Source: Variovorax sp. PMC12
GTDB lineage: Bacteria > Pseudomonadota > Gammaproteobacteria > Burkholderiales > Burkholderiaceae_C
Length of the DNA: 64,000 nt
Assembly (NCBI RefSeq): GCF_003019815.1
Contig: NZ_CP027773.1
Coordinates: 1,189,001 to 1,253,000, forward strand
Direction: 5' to 3'
Each line of letters starts with the position of its first letter. Within the stretch, counting starts at the first letter, position 1. Below the pieces are notes generated by a model that saw only the letters and a program-made list of their open reading frames with translations, was not told where the DNA came from and did not search any database. Both the position numbers and the translations under genes were made by a program. This document shows positions 32,994 through 41,475 of this stretch, piece after piece.

Positions 32994-35900
32994 ATGCGAC
33001 CGATGAACACTCCCTCCGCGATAGACCCCGAAGACTTCGACCGTCTGCTGAGCCGCAACCTCAAGCTCCCCCTGATCGGCGGCATCTTCGGCGCCGTGGT
33101 GTTCGTCGCGCTGATCCTGTTCCTGCTCAACACCATCGGCTGGGTCGAGCACACCGACCGCGTGACCCGTGCCGCCAGCGAGCTGCAGCGCCAGAGCATC
33201 GACATGGAGACCGGCATGCGCGGCTTCCTGATCACCGGTGACGAGACGTTCCTCGAGCCCTACCAGAGTGCCCTGCCCCGCATGAAGTCCGACACGGCCG
33301 CATTGCGCGAATTGGTGTCGGACAACCGCCAGCAGGTCGAGCGCATCGACCGCATCGCGTCCATCCAGGCCACCTGGACCGAATTCGCGCGCAGCCTGAT
33401 CGCCGCGCGCCGCGCCGGAGAGGACGCCCAGGCCCAGGTGCGGCTGGGCCGCGGAAAGCGGCTGACCGACGACATGCGCGCCGAGTTCACCGCCTTCATC
33501 GACACCGAACAGGCGCTGCGCTTCCAGCGCAACAACGACGCCAACCGCACCGCGTGGTGGGTGATCTGCCTGTTCCTGCTGTTCACGCTGACGCTGACCG
33601 GGCTGGTGGCCTACTTCGGCCGACGGCAGCTGGTGCGGCTTTCCGACAGCTACGACGTGGTGCTGAAGGAGCAGTCGGCGCACGCCGAACGCCTGTCGCA
33701 TGAGGCCTGGCTGCGCGGCGCGCAGACCGAACTGGTGGGCGAACTGGTGGGCGAGCTCAGCGCGCCGGACATGGGGCGCAAGGTCCTGGCTTTCTTCTCT
33801 CGCCACCTGGGCACGTCGGTCGGCGCCATGTATGTGCGCGAGCGGCATGGGCCGCTGCGTCGGGCCGCGAGCTACGGCTTCTCCAGCGCGGCCGAGGCCA
33901 CGCCGCAGGTTTTCTCGCCGACCGAGAGCCTGGTGGGCCAGGCCGCGGCGGAGCGCCGCCGCATGGTGGTCGAGCCCGTGGATGCCGACTACCTGAAGGT
34001 CAACTCGGGCCTGGGCGAGATGACGCCCAAGGCCGTACTGCTGCTGCCGGTCGGCAGCGACGGCATGGTCAACGGCGTGGTCGAACTGGGCCTGCCGGCC
34101 CCGCTGGACGAGCGCGGCAGCCAGCTGCTGGACGTGGTGGCCGACGACATCGGCACCTCGCTGGCGGCGGCGCGATACCGCGAGCAGCTGCAGGACGTGC
34201 TGGCAGAGACCCAGCAGCTCAACGAGGAACTGCAGGTGCAGCAGGAAGAGCTGCGCACCGCCAACGAAGAACTCGAGGAGCAGTCGCGTGCGCTGCGTGC
34301 CTCCCAGGCCATGCTGGAGAACCAGCAGGCCGAGCTGGAACAGACCAACAGCCAGCTGTCGGAGCGCACCGAGGCGCTGGACCAGCGCAACACCGCGCTG
34401 CGCCGCGTGCAGCGCGACCTGGAGGACCGCGCCGACGAACTGCAGCGCGCGAGCCGCTACAAGTCGGAGTTCCTGGCGAACATGTCGCACGAGCTGCGCA
34501 CGCCGCTGAACAGCGCGCTCATTCTGGCCAAGCTGCTGGGCGACAACCCGCAGGGCAACCTGACGCAGGAGCAGGTGAAGTTCGCGGAGTCGATCTATTC
34601 GTCGGGCAACGACCTGCTGGTGCTGATCAACGACATCCTCGACATCTCGAAGGTGGAGGCCGGCAAGCTCGAAGTGGTGCCCGAAGACGTGTCCCTGCGC
34701 CGGCTCGCCGAGAGCCTGGAAACCACCTTCCGCCCGCTGGCGAAGCAGAAGAACCTGAGCTTCCGCCTCGAGATCAAGCCCGATGCGCCAGCCTCGCTGG
34801 TGACCGACCGCCAGCGCGTGGAGCAGATCTTGAAGAACCTGCTGTCGAACGCGCTCAAGTTCACCGACCGCGGCGAGGTGGCGCTGGTGGTGTCTGCCGC
34901 GGCGGACGGCGGCGCCAGCTTTGCAGTTACCGACTCGGGCATCGGCATCGACCCTCAGCAGCACGAGCTGATCTTCGAGGCCTTCCGCCAGGCCGACGGC
35001 ACCACCAGCCGGCGCTACGGCGGCACGGGGCTGGGCCTGTCGATCTCGCGCGACCTCACCCATCTGCTGGGCGGCACGCTCGCAGTGCAGAGCCAGCCGG
35101 GCCAGGGCAGCACCTTCGTGCTGCAGCTTCCGGCCAGGGCGCCCCAGGCACCGGGTAATGCACCGGGCAATGCATCGGCAGCGCCCTCGGCCGTCTACAC
35201 GCCCAAGCCGGCGCACGCCCCGGTCGGCCTGGCACCGGCCGCGCCTGCCGTGCCGCTCCCGCCCCATCCGCCCTCCCCGGTGCCCGCGCCGCAGTTCGCG
35301 GACGACCGCTCGCTGCCGCGCGACCAGGTGCGCCGCGTGCTGGTGATCGAGGACGAACCGCAGTTCGCGCACATCCTCTACGACCTGGCGCACGAACTCG
35401 GCTACCGCTGCCTGGTGGCGCACGGCGCGGCCGACGGCTTCGAGCTGGCCACGCAATTCGTGCCCGACGCCATCCTGCTGGACATGCGCCTGCCCGACAG
35501 CACCGGCCTGGACCTGCTGCAACGCCTGAAGGACTCGCCGCACACCCGCCACATCCCGATCCACGTGGTCTCGGCCGCCGACAACGCGCAGGGTGCGGCG
35601 CTGCAGATGGGCGCCATCGGCTACGCGCTGAAGCCGACCACGCGCGACGAGCTGATGCGCGTGTTCGCGCGGCTGGAAGACAAGCTCACCCAGAAGGTCA
35701 AGGTGGTGCTGCTGGTGGAAGACGACGAGCTGCAGCGCGAGAGCGTGATGCGCCTGATCGAGGACGACGACATCGAGATCGTGGCCGTGGGCTCGGGCGA
35801 AGAAGCGCTGGAGCTGCTGCGCACCCGTGTCTTCGACTGCATGATCACCGACCTGCGGCTGCCCGACATGCAGGGCAGCGAGCTGCTCAAGGCCATGGCG

Positions 35901-36515
35901 GCGGAGGAGATCGTGTCGTTCCCGCCGGTCATCGTGTACACCGGGCGCAACCTCACGCGCGACGAGGAAACCGAGCTGCAGCGCTACTCGCGCTCGATCA
36001 TCATCAAGGGCGCGCGCTCGCCCGAGCGCCTGCTCGACGAGGTGACACTGTTCCTGCACAAGGTGGAAGCCGAACTGTCGAGCGAGCGCCAGGGCATGCT
36101 CAAGACGGCGCGCGGACGCGACCGCATCTTCGAGGGCCGGACCATCCTGCTGGTGGACGACGACGTGCGCAACATCTTCGCGCTGACGAGCGCGCTCGAG
36201 CAGCGCGGCGCGGCCGTGGAAATCGGCCGCAACGGCCGCGAGGCGCTGGAAAAACTCGACCAGGTGAGCGAGATCGACCTGGTGCTGATGGACGTGATGA
36301 TGCCGGAGATGGACGGCCTGGAAGCCACGCGCCGCATGCGCGCCGACCCGCGCTTCGAGAAGATGCCGGTCATCGCCATCACCGCCAAGGCCATGAAGGA
36401 CGACCGCGAGCAGTGCCTGGCCGCGGGCGCCAACGACTACCTCGCCAAGCCCGTGGACCTGGAACGGTTGTTCTCGCTGCTGCGGGTGTGGATGCCGAAA
36501 ATGGAGCGCCTGTGA
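32994..36515 (+). CDS. Hybrid sensor histidine kinase: CHASE3-GAF-HisKA-HATPase-REC-REC-REC
   Basis: 1173 residues (ATG 32994; ATG 33003 is also possible). Two membrane helices (~24-46, ~187-208) flank a CHASE3 sensor (MRGFLITGDETFLEPY). Then a GAF domain (~255-400), a coiled coil (~405-490), HisKA with FLANMSHELRTPLN, and HATPase_c (NLLSNALKFTDRG, DSGIGID, GGTGLGLSISRDL). A Pro/Ala linker leads to three receiver domains with Asp in AILLDMRLPD, CMITDLRLPD and LVLMDVMMPEMDG. It is the first gene of a five-gene signalling unit; the stop overlaps cheR as GTGA. A multi-step phosphorelay is likely. Confidence 0.9.
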   Translation: MRPMNTPSAIDPEDFDRLLSRNLKLPLIGGIFGAVVFVALILFLLNTIGWVEHTDRVTRAASELQRQSIDMETGMRGFLITGDETFLEPYQSALPRMKSDTAALRELVSDNRQQVERIDRIASIQATWTEFARSLIAARRAGEDAQAQVRLGRGKRLTDDMRAEFTAFIDTEQALRFQRNNDANRTAWWVICLFLLFTLTLTGLVAYFGRRQLVRLSDSYDVVLKEQSAHAERLSHEAWLRGAQTELVGELVGELSAPDMGRKVLAFFSRHLGTSVGAMYVRERHGPLRRAASYGFSSAAEATPQVFSPTESLVGQAAAERRRMVVEPVDADYLKVNSGLGEMTPKAVLLLPVGSDGMVNGVVELGLPAPLDERGSQLLDVVADDIGTSLAAARYREQLQDVLAETQQLNEELQVQQEELRTANEELEEQSRALRASQAMLENQQAELEQTNSQLSERTEALDQRNTALRRVQRDLEDRADELQRASRYKSEFLANMSHELRTPLNSALILAKLLGDNPQGNLTQEQVKFAESIYSSGNDLLVLINDILDISKVEAGKLEVVPEDVSLRRLAESLETTFRPLAKQKNLSFRLEIKPDAPASLVTDRQRVEQILKNLLSNALKFTDRGEVALVVSAAADGGASFAVTDSGIGIDPQQHELIFEAFRQADGTTSRRYGGTGLGLSISRDLTHLLGGTLAVQSQPGQGSTFVLQLPARAPQAPGNAPGNASAAPSAVYTPKPAHAPVGLAPAAPAVPLPPHPPSPVPAPQFADDRSLPRDQVRRVLVIEDEPQFAHILYDLAHELGYRCLVAHGAADGFELATQFVPDAILLDMRLPDSTGLDLLQRLKDSPHTRHIPIHVVSAADNAQGAALQMGAIGYALKPTTRDELMRVFARLEDKLTQKVKVVLLVEDDELQRESVMRLIEDDDIEIVAVGSGEEALELLRTRVFDCMITDLRLPDMQGSELLKAMAAEEIVSFPPVIVYTGRNLTRDEETELQRYSRSIIIKGARSPERLLDEVTLFLHKVEAELSSERQGMLKTARGRDRIFEGRTILLVDDDVRNIFALTSALEQRGAAVEIGRNGREALEKLDQVSEIDLVLMDVMMPEMDGLEATRRMRADPRFEKMPVIAITAKAMKDDREQCLAAGANDYLAKPVDLERLFSLLRVWMPKMERL

Positions 36516-37393
36516 CCACTTCACGCCCCGGTTCTCCCGCGACGCCGCTCACGGCGGTCGCGCCGCCGCTGCCGCCCCTGAGCGACACCGAGATCGAGCT
36601 GCGCCTGCTGATGGAGGCCATCTACCTCAAGTACAGCTACGACTTCCGCAACTACACCATGGCCTCGCAGAAGCGCCGCGTGCTGCATGCGCTGGAGCAG
36701 CTCGGGCTGCCGAGCATCTCGGCGCTGCAGGACCGCGTGCTGCGCGACCCGGTGCTGTTCGGCCGGCTGCTGCAGTTCCTGACCATCCCGGTGAGCGAGA
36801 TGTTCCGCGACCCGGCGTACTTCCTGGCGCTGCGCCAGCACGTGGTGCCGATCCTGCACACCTACCCCTCGGTCAAGGTCTGGGTGGCGGGCTGCAGCAC
36901 CGGCGAGGAAGTGTTCTCGCTCGCCATCCTGCTGCGCGAGGAAGGCCTGCTCGAGCGCACGCAGATCTACGCCACCGACATCAACCCGGCCTCGCTGGAG
37001 AAGGCGCGCCAGGGCATTTTTCCGCTGGAGGCGATCCGCGGCTACACCACCAACTACCAGCGCGCAGGCGGGCGCAGCGCGTTCTCCGACTATTACACCG
37101 CCGCTTACGAGGCCGCGCGCTTCGACCCCTCGCTGTGCGCCGACGTGATCTTCGCCGACCACAGCCTGGCGACCGACAGCGTGTTCGCGGAAACGCAGCT
37201 GGTGTCGTGCCGCAACGTGCTCATCTATTTCAACCGTGAGTTGCAGGACCGGGCGCTGGGGCTGTTCCACGAGTCGCTGTCGCACCGCGGATTCCTGGGC
37301 CTGGGCTCGAAGGAAAGCATCGACTTCTCGGGCTATTCGGAGCGCTTCGAAACGCACGCGCGCGCCGAGCGCATCTACCGCAAGGCCTCATGA
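36512..37393 (+). CDS. CheR-type protein-glutamate O-methyltransferase
   Basis: 293 residues from GTG at 36512 in a GTGA overlap with the kinase stop. CheR N-terminal helical domain (MEAIYLKYSYDFRNYTMA, LLQFLTIPVSEMFRDP) and SAM-binding domain (VWVAGCSTGEEVFSLAILL, YATDINPASLEKAR, LVSCRNVLIYFNRELQ). It would methylate glutamates on a receptor or another protein. No chemoreceptor is nearby, so the target is likely the neighbouring kinase system. Confidence 0.88.
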   Translation: MTTSRPGSPATPLTAVAPPLPPLSDTEIELRLLMEAIYLKYSYDFRNYTMASQKRRVLHALEQLGLPSISALQDRVLRDPVLFGRLLQFLTIPVSEMFRDPAYFLALRQHVVPILHTYPSVKVWVAGCSTGEEVFSLAILLREEGLLERTQIYATDINPASLEKARQGIFPLEAIRGYTTNYQRAGGRSAFSDYYTAAYEAARFDPSLCADVIFADHSLATDSVFAETQLVSCRNVLIYFNRELQDRALGLFHESLSHRGFLGLGSKESIDFSGYSERFETHARAERIYRKAS

Positions 37394-37992
37394 AAAGGCG
37401 GCTTCGCTCGACCAACAAGCGCGTGGAGGCCGTGGTGCTGGGCGCCTCCGCGGGCGGCATCGACGCGCTCAACACCCTGCTGCAGGGCCTGCCCGCCAGC
37501 TGGCACCTCCCGATGACGGTGGTGCTGCACCTGCCCGAGGAACACGAAAGCCATCTGGCGGAGATCTTCGCGCAGCGGCTGCCCATTCCGGTGCGCGAGG
37601 CGGCCGACAAGATGCCGCTCGCGGCGGGCAGCCTGTACTTCGCGCCGCCGGGCTATCACCTGTCGATCGAGCGCGAGCGCGCCTTCTCGCTGAGCTGCGA
37701 GCCGCCCGTGCTGTTCTCGCGGCCGTCCATCGACGTGCTCATGACATCCGCGGCCGATGCCTACGGCCCCGCCCTCGCCGGCTTCCTGCTGACCGGCGCC
37801 AACTACGACGGTGCCGAGGGGCTGCACCGCATCCATCTGGCCGGCGGACTGACCGCCGTACAGGACCCGACAGAAGCTCAGATCCCGACCATGCCCCAAG
37901 CCGCCATCGCGCGCCACGCCCCCGACTACGTGCTCCCATTGCGCGAATTGCGAGCCCTGCTTCTGCAACTGGAGTCGGCCCATGAACATTGA
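37390..37992 (+). CDS. CheB-type protein-glutamate methylesterase, catalytic domain only
   Basis: 200 residues starting MKRRLRSTNKRVEAVV. Only the methylesterase domain is present, without the usual N-terminal receiver. Catalytic Ser in GASAGGIDAL (S20), His in VVLHLPEEH (H47) and Asp in LLTGANYDGAEGL complete the triad. ATGA overlap with cheR upstream and an 11-bp overlap with the next kinase gene. Regulation by a separate receiver protein (39279 gene or the kinases' receivers) is plausible. Confidence 0.87.
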   Translation: MKRRLRSTNKRVEAVVLGASAGGIDALNTLLQGLPASWHLPMTVVLHLPEEHESHLAEIFAQRLPIPVREAADKMPLAAGSLYFAPPGYHLSIERERAFSLSCEPPVLFSRPSIDVLMTSAADAYGPALAGFLLTGANYDGAEGLHRIHLAGGLTAVQDPTEAQIPTMPQAAIARHAPDYVLPLRELRALLLQLESAHEH

Positions 37993-39205
37993 CATCGAGA
38001 GCAAGCTGCTGATCGTCGATGACCTGCCGGAGAACCTGCTGGCACTGGAAGCGCTCATCCGCGCGCCGGGGCGCGTGGTGTACCGCGCGGCCTCGGCCGA
38101 AGCGGCGCTGGCGCTGCTGCTGGAACACGAATTCGCTCTGGCCATCGTCGACGTGCAGATGCCCGGCATGAACGGTTTCGAGCTGGCCGAGCTGATGCGC
38201 GGGACCGAGCGCACCCGGCACATTCCCATCATCTTCGTGAGCGCCGCGGGGCGCGAGCTGAACTACGCTTTCCAGGGCTACGAAAGCGGCGCGGTCGACT
38301 TCCTGCACAAGCCGCTGGACCCGCACGCGGTGGTCAGCAAGGTCAACGTGTTCGTCGACCTGCACCGCCACCGCAAGGCGCTGCGCCACGAGATGGACCA
38401 GCTCGCGGCCGCCCACCACAAGCAGGAAGAGCTGGTGCAGCAGTTGCAGCACACCCAGCGCGAGCTGGAGCGCGCGGTGCGCATGCGCGACGACTTCATG
38501 TCGATGGTGTCGCACGAGCTGCGCACGCCGCTGAACACGCTCTACCTCGAGGCCCAGCTGCGCCAGCTGCATCTGTCGAAGGGCAACCTCGCCAACTTCG
38601 CGCCCGACAGGCTGCCGGCGATGATCGAGCGCGACCAGCGGCAGATCCGCAACATGGTGCGGCTGATCGACGACATGCTCGACGTGACGCGCATGCGGCG
38701 CGATGCCCTTTCCATCCAGACCAAGCCGGTGGACCTGAGCGCGCTCTCCCGCGCGGTGGTCGAGAACCTGCGCCAGCAGGCCGAGGCCGCCGGCTCGGTC
38801 ATCACGCTGCACGCACCGCCCGAACTGCGCGGCGTGTGGGACGAATTCCGCATCGAACAGGTGCTGACCAACCTGCTGACGAACGCGCTGCGCTACGGCG
38901 GCGGCAAGCCGGTGGAGATGACCGTGAGTCTCGAAGGCGACAGCGCCCGGGTGGCGGTGCGCGACCAGGGCATCGGCATCGCGCCGGAGGACCACGCCCG
39001 CATCTTCGAGCAGTTCGAACGCACCGACGACAGCCGCCGGCATGCGGCGGGGCTGGGCCTGGGGCTGTACATCACGCGCAAGATCGTGTGCCTGCATGCC
39101 GGGCGCATCGGCGTGGAGAGCGCACCCGGCGAGGGCTCGACCTTCGTGGTCGAACTGCCGCTGCAGATCCCCGACGCCGCCAGCGCCGCCCCGCAACCGA
39201 CGTAG
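37982..39205 (+). CDS. Response regulator-histidine kinase hybrid (REC-HisKA-HATPase)
   Basis: 407 residues starting MNIDIESKLLIVDDLPEN. An N-terminal receiver (phospho-acceptor Asp in LAIVDVQMPGMNG) is joined by a helical linker to HisKA (FMSMVSHELRTPLN) and HATPase_c (NLLTNALRYGGG, DQGIGIAPEDHARIFEQF, GLGLGLYITRKIV). No membrane segment, so cytoplasmic. It presumably receives phosphate or methylation-dependent signals from the upstream kinase-CheR-CheB set and passes them to the single receiver protein that follows. Confidence 0.9.
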   Translation: MNIDIESKLLIVDDLPENLLALEALIRAPGRVVYRAASAEAALALLLEHEFALAIVDVQMPGMNGFELAELMRGTERTRHIPIIFVSAAGRELNYAFQGYESGAVDFLHKPLDPHAVVSKVNVFVDLHRHRKALRHEMDQLAAAHHKQEELVQQLQHTQRELERAVRMRDDFMSMVSHELRTPLNTLYLEAQLRQLHLSKGNLANFAPDRLPAMIERDQRQIRNMVRLIDDMLDVTRMRRDALSIQTKPVDLSALSRAVVENLRQQAEAAGSVITLHAPPELRGVWDEFRIEQVLTNLLTNALRYGGGKPVEMTVSLEGDSARVAVRDQGIGIAPEDHARIFEQFERTDDSRRHAAGLGLGLYITRKIVCLHAGRIGVESAPGEGSTFVVELPLQIPDAASAAPQPT

Positions 39206-39278
39206 GCATGCTCCTACCCCCACGCGCGCGGGCGCCCGCGATACTGATGACCTTGAAAACCCGGAAAGAAACAAAGCT

Positions 39279-39641
39279 GTGAATGTGCTGATCGTCGACG
39301 ACAACGAAGCCGCGGCCGACCTGTTGCAGGAACTGCTGACATTGCAGGACCACACGGCGCGCTGCACCTACACAGCCCGACAGGCGCTCGACGCGGCCGC
39401 CGCCGAGAGCTTCGATGCCGCGCTGATCGACCTCACGCTGCCCGACTTCCCCGGCACCGAGGTGGCGCGCCAGTTGCGTGCCAATGCGGCCGCCGGCGCG
39501 CCGAAGCTGCTGGTGGCGATCTCGGGTTTCTCGGCCAACGACAGCGGCGGCCAGTCGGCCAAGGGCCTGTTCGACCACCACCTGCAAAAGCCGATCGACA
39601 TCGACAAGCTGGACCGGATCTTGGCGCAGCCGCCCGGCTGA
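39279..39641 (+). CDS. Single-domain response regulator
   Basis: 120 residues from GTG at 39279 (VNVLIVDDNEAAADLL), preceded by GGAAAG. A stand-alone receiver: acidic pair DDN near the N-terminus, phospho-acceptor Asp in ALIDLTLPDFPG, Ser in LLVAISGFS and Lys in HLQKPIDIDKL. No output domain. Last gene of the signalling unit, 73 bp after the second kinase; a short relay or diffusible output protein like CheY. Confidence 0.88.
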   Translation: MNVLIVDDNEAAADLLQELLTLQDHTARCTYTARQALDAAAAESFDAALIDLTLPDFPGTEVARQLRANAAAGAPKLLVAISGFSANDSGGQSAKGLFDHHLQKPIDIDKLDRILAQPPG

Positions 39642-39648
39642 GCACCGT

Positions 39649-40005
39649 TCAGCGCCGCTTGCCGCGCCTCGTGTAGCTGCGCATGGCCTCGTAGCGATAC
39701 AGGCGGAAGCCCTCCTTCTGCAAGAAGCTGACCGGCTCCCAGCCGCGGGCCAGCGCGCTGTCGGTGATCTGCGCCATCTGCACGCCGAGGTAGTCCTGCA
39801 GGTTGTCGGCCACCGCGAGTTCGAACTTCTCGAGTTCGCCGTCGAGCGCTTCCACCGCCGCAATGGCGGCATCGACGCTGGTGAAGGGGTGCAGCGGCAT
39901 CGACGTCGAATCGATGGTGCGCACGCGCGGCGGTTGCGGCGGGCTGGGAAGCTCCGGCGCGAAGCTGATGGTGGCCCCGCCTTCCATTCCGATGAGTCCG
40001 GTCAT
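39649..40005 (-). CDS. Hypothetical protein coupled to DUF1501 gene
   Basis: 118 residues starting MTGLIGMEGGATISF; the ATG overlaps the DUF1501 stop (ATGA, 40002-40005), which supports the start. Soluble, with a Pro-rich linker (ELPSPPQPPRVR), a central acidic helical region (AAIAAVEALDGELEKFELAVADNL) and a very basic end (SYTRRGKRR). No family recognised. Position suggests a role with the DUF1501/DUF1800 secreted pair. Confidence 0.7.
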   Translation of the reverse strand: MTGLIGMEGGATISFAPELPSPPQPPRVRTIDSTSMPLHPFTSVDAAIAAVEALDGELEKFELAVADNLQDYLGVQMAQITDSALARGWEPVSFLQKEGFRLYRYEAMRSYTRRGKRR

Positions 40006-41453
40006 TTCATGAATCCGATGTCGCGCGGATAGGCGATGCCGCTCGGCGCCGTCAGGCCGAAGTTCCTGAGGTTGGGCAGGATGGCGTTCAGGTCCGCATC
40101 CGGCACGCCGAACCAGCGCGCCAGCGTGGCGGCGTACTGGTCCACCGAGGTGGTCGGCAGCAAACGGCCCTGGCCGACGTGCCACTGGTCTTCGTCGGCG
40201 GAGCTGTTGCCCACGCTCACCGGCGGCGGCGTGCCGTACAGGGCCTTGCCTTTCACGGCGCCGCCCATCACGAAATGGTGGCTGCCCCAGCCGTGGTCGG
40301 AACCGTTGCCGTTGCTCGACAGCGTGCGGCCGAAGTCCGAGGCGGTGAAGGCCGTCACGTTCTCCGACAGGCTCCATGCATCCATCTGCGCCTGGAACGC
40401 GGCCATGGCGCCGGAAAGCCGCTCCATCAGCGGGCCCTGCTTGGTGTCGATGTCGTCGTGCAGGTCGAAGCCGCCCATCGACACGAAGAACACCTGGCGC
40501 TTCACGCCCAGGGCCGTGCGCCCGCGTATCAGGCGCGCGACCATCTTGAGCTGGTCCGCCAGGTTGGTGTTCGGAAAGCCTGCCAGGTCGTTCATCTGGA
40601 TGGCGCCGGTGATCTTGCCTTCGGCGTCGGTGGCGCGTTTCGTGACCTTGTTGTATTCGTTCTCCAGCGTATGGCCGCGCGCCTGCTGCGCGATCTGCTG
40701 CATGGCCGCCTTGACCGCCGTGGACCCGTAGACGCTGCCGCTGGCACTGCTCACGCTGGCGATGCGCACCGCACCGCCCGTGCCGACCTGGTATTGCTGT
40801 GCCTCGTCGCCCGACAGGAACACGGTGTTGCCCGACACCGAGATGCAGGTGAACAGCGACCCCGTCGCGTTCTGCGAAAGCGCGAGGTCGCCGATGTTGC
40901 CGCCCCATCCGATGGTGGAGCCTTCGGGGGACGACGACTGCCACACCGACTGCTGGTCGTTGTGCGAGAACAGCTTGGGCGGGATCGGGAAGTCCTTGCG
41001 GTTGCCGCTGTTGAACTGCGCGCGCGTGAGCGGCTTGATGAGCGGTCCGACGTTGAGCTGCACCGCCATCCGGCCCTGGTCGAACAGCGTGGCCAGGCCG
41101 CTCATCTTCGGGTTCAGCGCGTACTTGCGGCCACCGGAAAGCGGGGTCGTCGGCTTGAGCTCGGTGAGCGCGAGCGCAGCGTCCGAAGGCAGTGCGATGG
41201 CGCCGCGAATGCTGCTGTACCTGGCGTAGCTGGCGTCGTCGTAGGCGACGAGGGTGTTGGCGTAGTCGTTGCCGCCGAACAGGAAGATGCAGACCAGTGC
41301 CTTGTAGTCATCGCCGGGCGCGCCCTGGGCGGCGGCCTCGCCCATCGCCGCGAGATTGATCGCGAACGGCATCGCGGTGCCGGCCATCGCGAGGTGGCCC
41401 GCGCGGCGCAGGAAGGCGCGGCGCGTGTGCTCGGCTGGATTGATCAGGTACAT
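40002..41453 (-). CDS. DUF1501 domain-containing protein (Tat-exported)
   Basis: 483 residues starting MYLINPAEHTRRAFLRRAG; RRAFLRR is a twin-arginine signal ending around residue 43 (GEAAAQG). The DUF1501 body shows VCIFLFGGNDYANTLV, KRQVFFVSMGGFDLHDD, FTASDFGRTLSSNGNGSDHGWGSHHFVMGG, features of a sulfatase-like, alkaline-phosphatase-superfamily fold. Function unknown; almost always encoded next to a DUF1800 protein, as here (22 bp downstream of it). Confidence 0.88.
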   Translation of the reverse strand: MYLINPAEHTRRAFLRRAGHLAMAGTAMPFAINLAAMGEAAAQGAPGDDYKALVCIFLFGGNDYANTLVAYDDASYARYSSIRGAIALPSDAALALTELKPTTPLSGGRKYALNPKMSGLATLFDQGRMAVQLNVGPLIKPLTRAQFNSGNRKDFPIPPKLFSHNDQQSVWQSSSPEGSTIGWGGNIGDLALSQNATGSLFTCISVSGNTVFLSGDEAQQYQVGTGGAVRIASVSSASGSVYGSTAVKAAMQQIAQQARGHTLENEYNKVTKRATDAEGKITGAIQMNDLAGFPNTNLADQLKMVARLIRGRTALGVKRQVFFVSMGGFDLHDDIDTKQGPLMERLSGAMAAFQAQMDAWSLSENVTAFTASDFGRTLSSNGNGSDHGWGSHHFVMGGAVKGKALYGTPPPVSVGNSSADEDQWHVGQGRLLPTTSVDQYAATLARWFGVPDADLNAILPNLRNFGLTAPSGIAYPRDIGFMK

Positions 41454-41475
41454 GTGCGGATCGCTCCCGTGTGCT

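Noticed and set aside
32988..36524. Minus-strand open frame of about 1180 codons opposite the hybrid kinase
   Set aside because: No domains, and the opposite strand encodes a complete multi-domain kinase; a codon-bias shadow.
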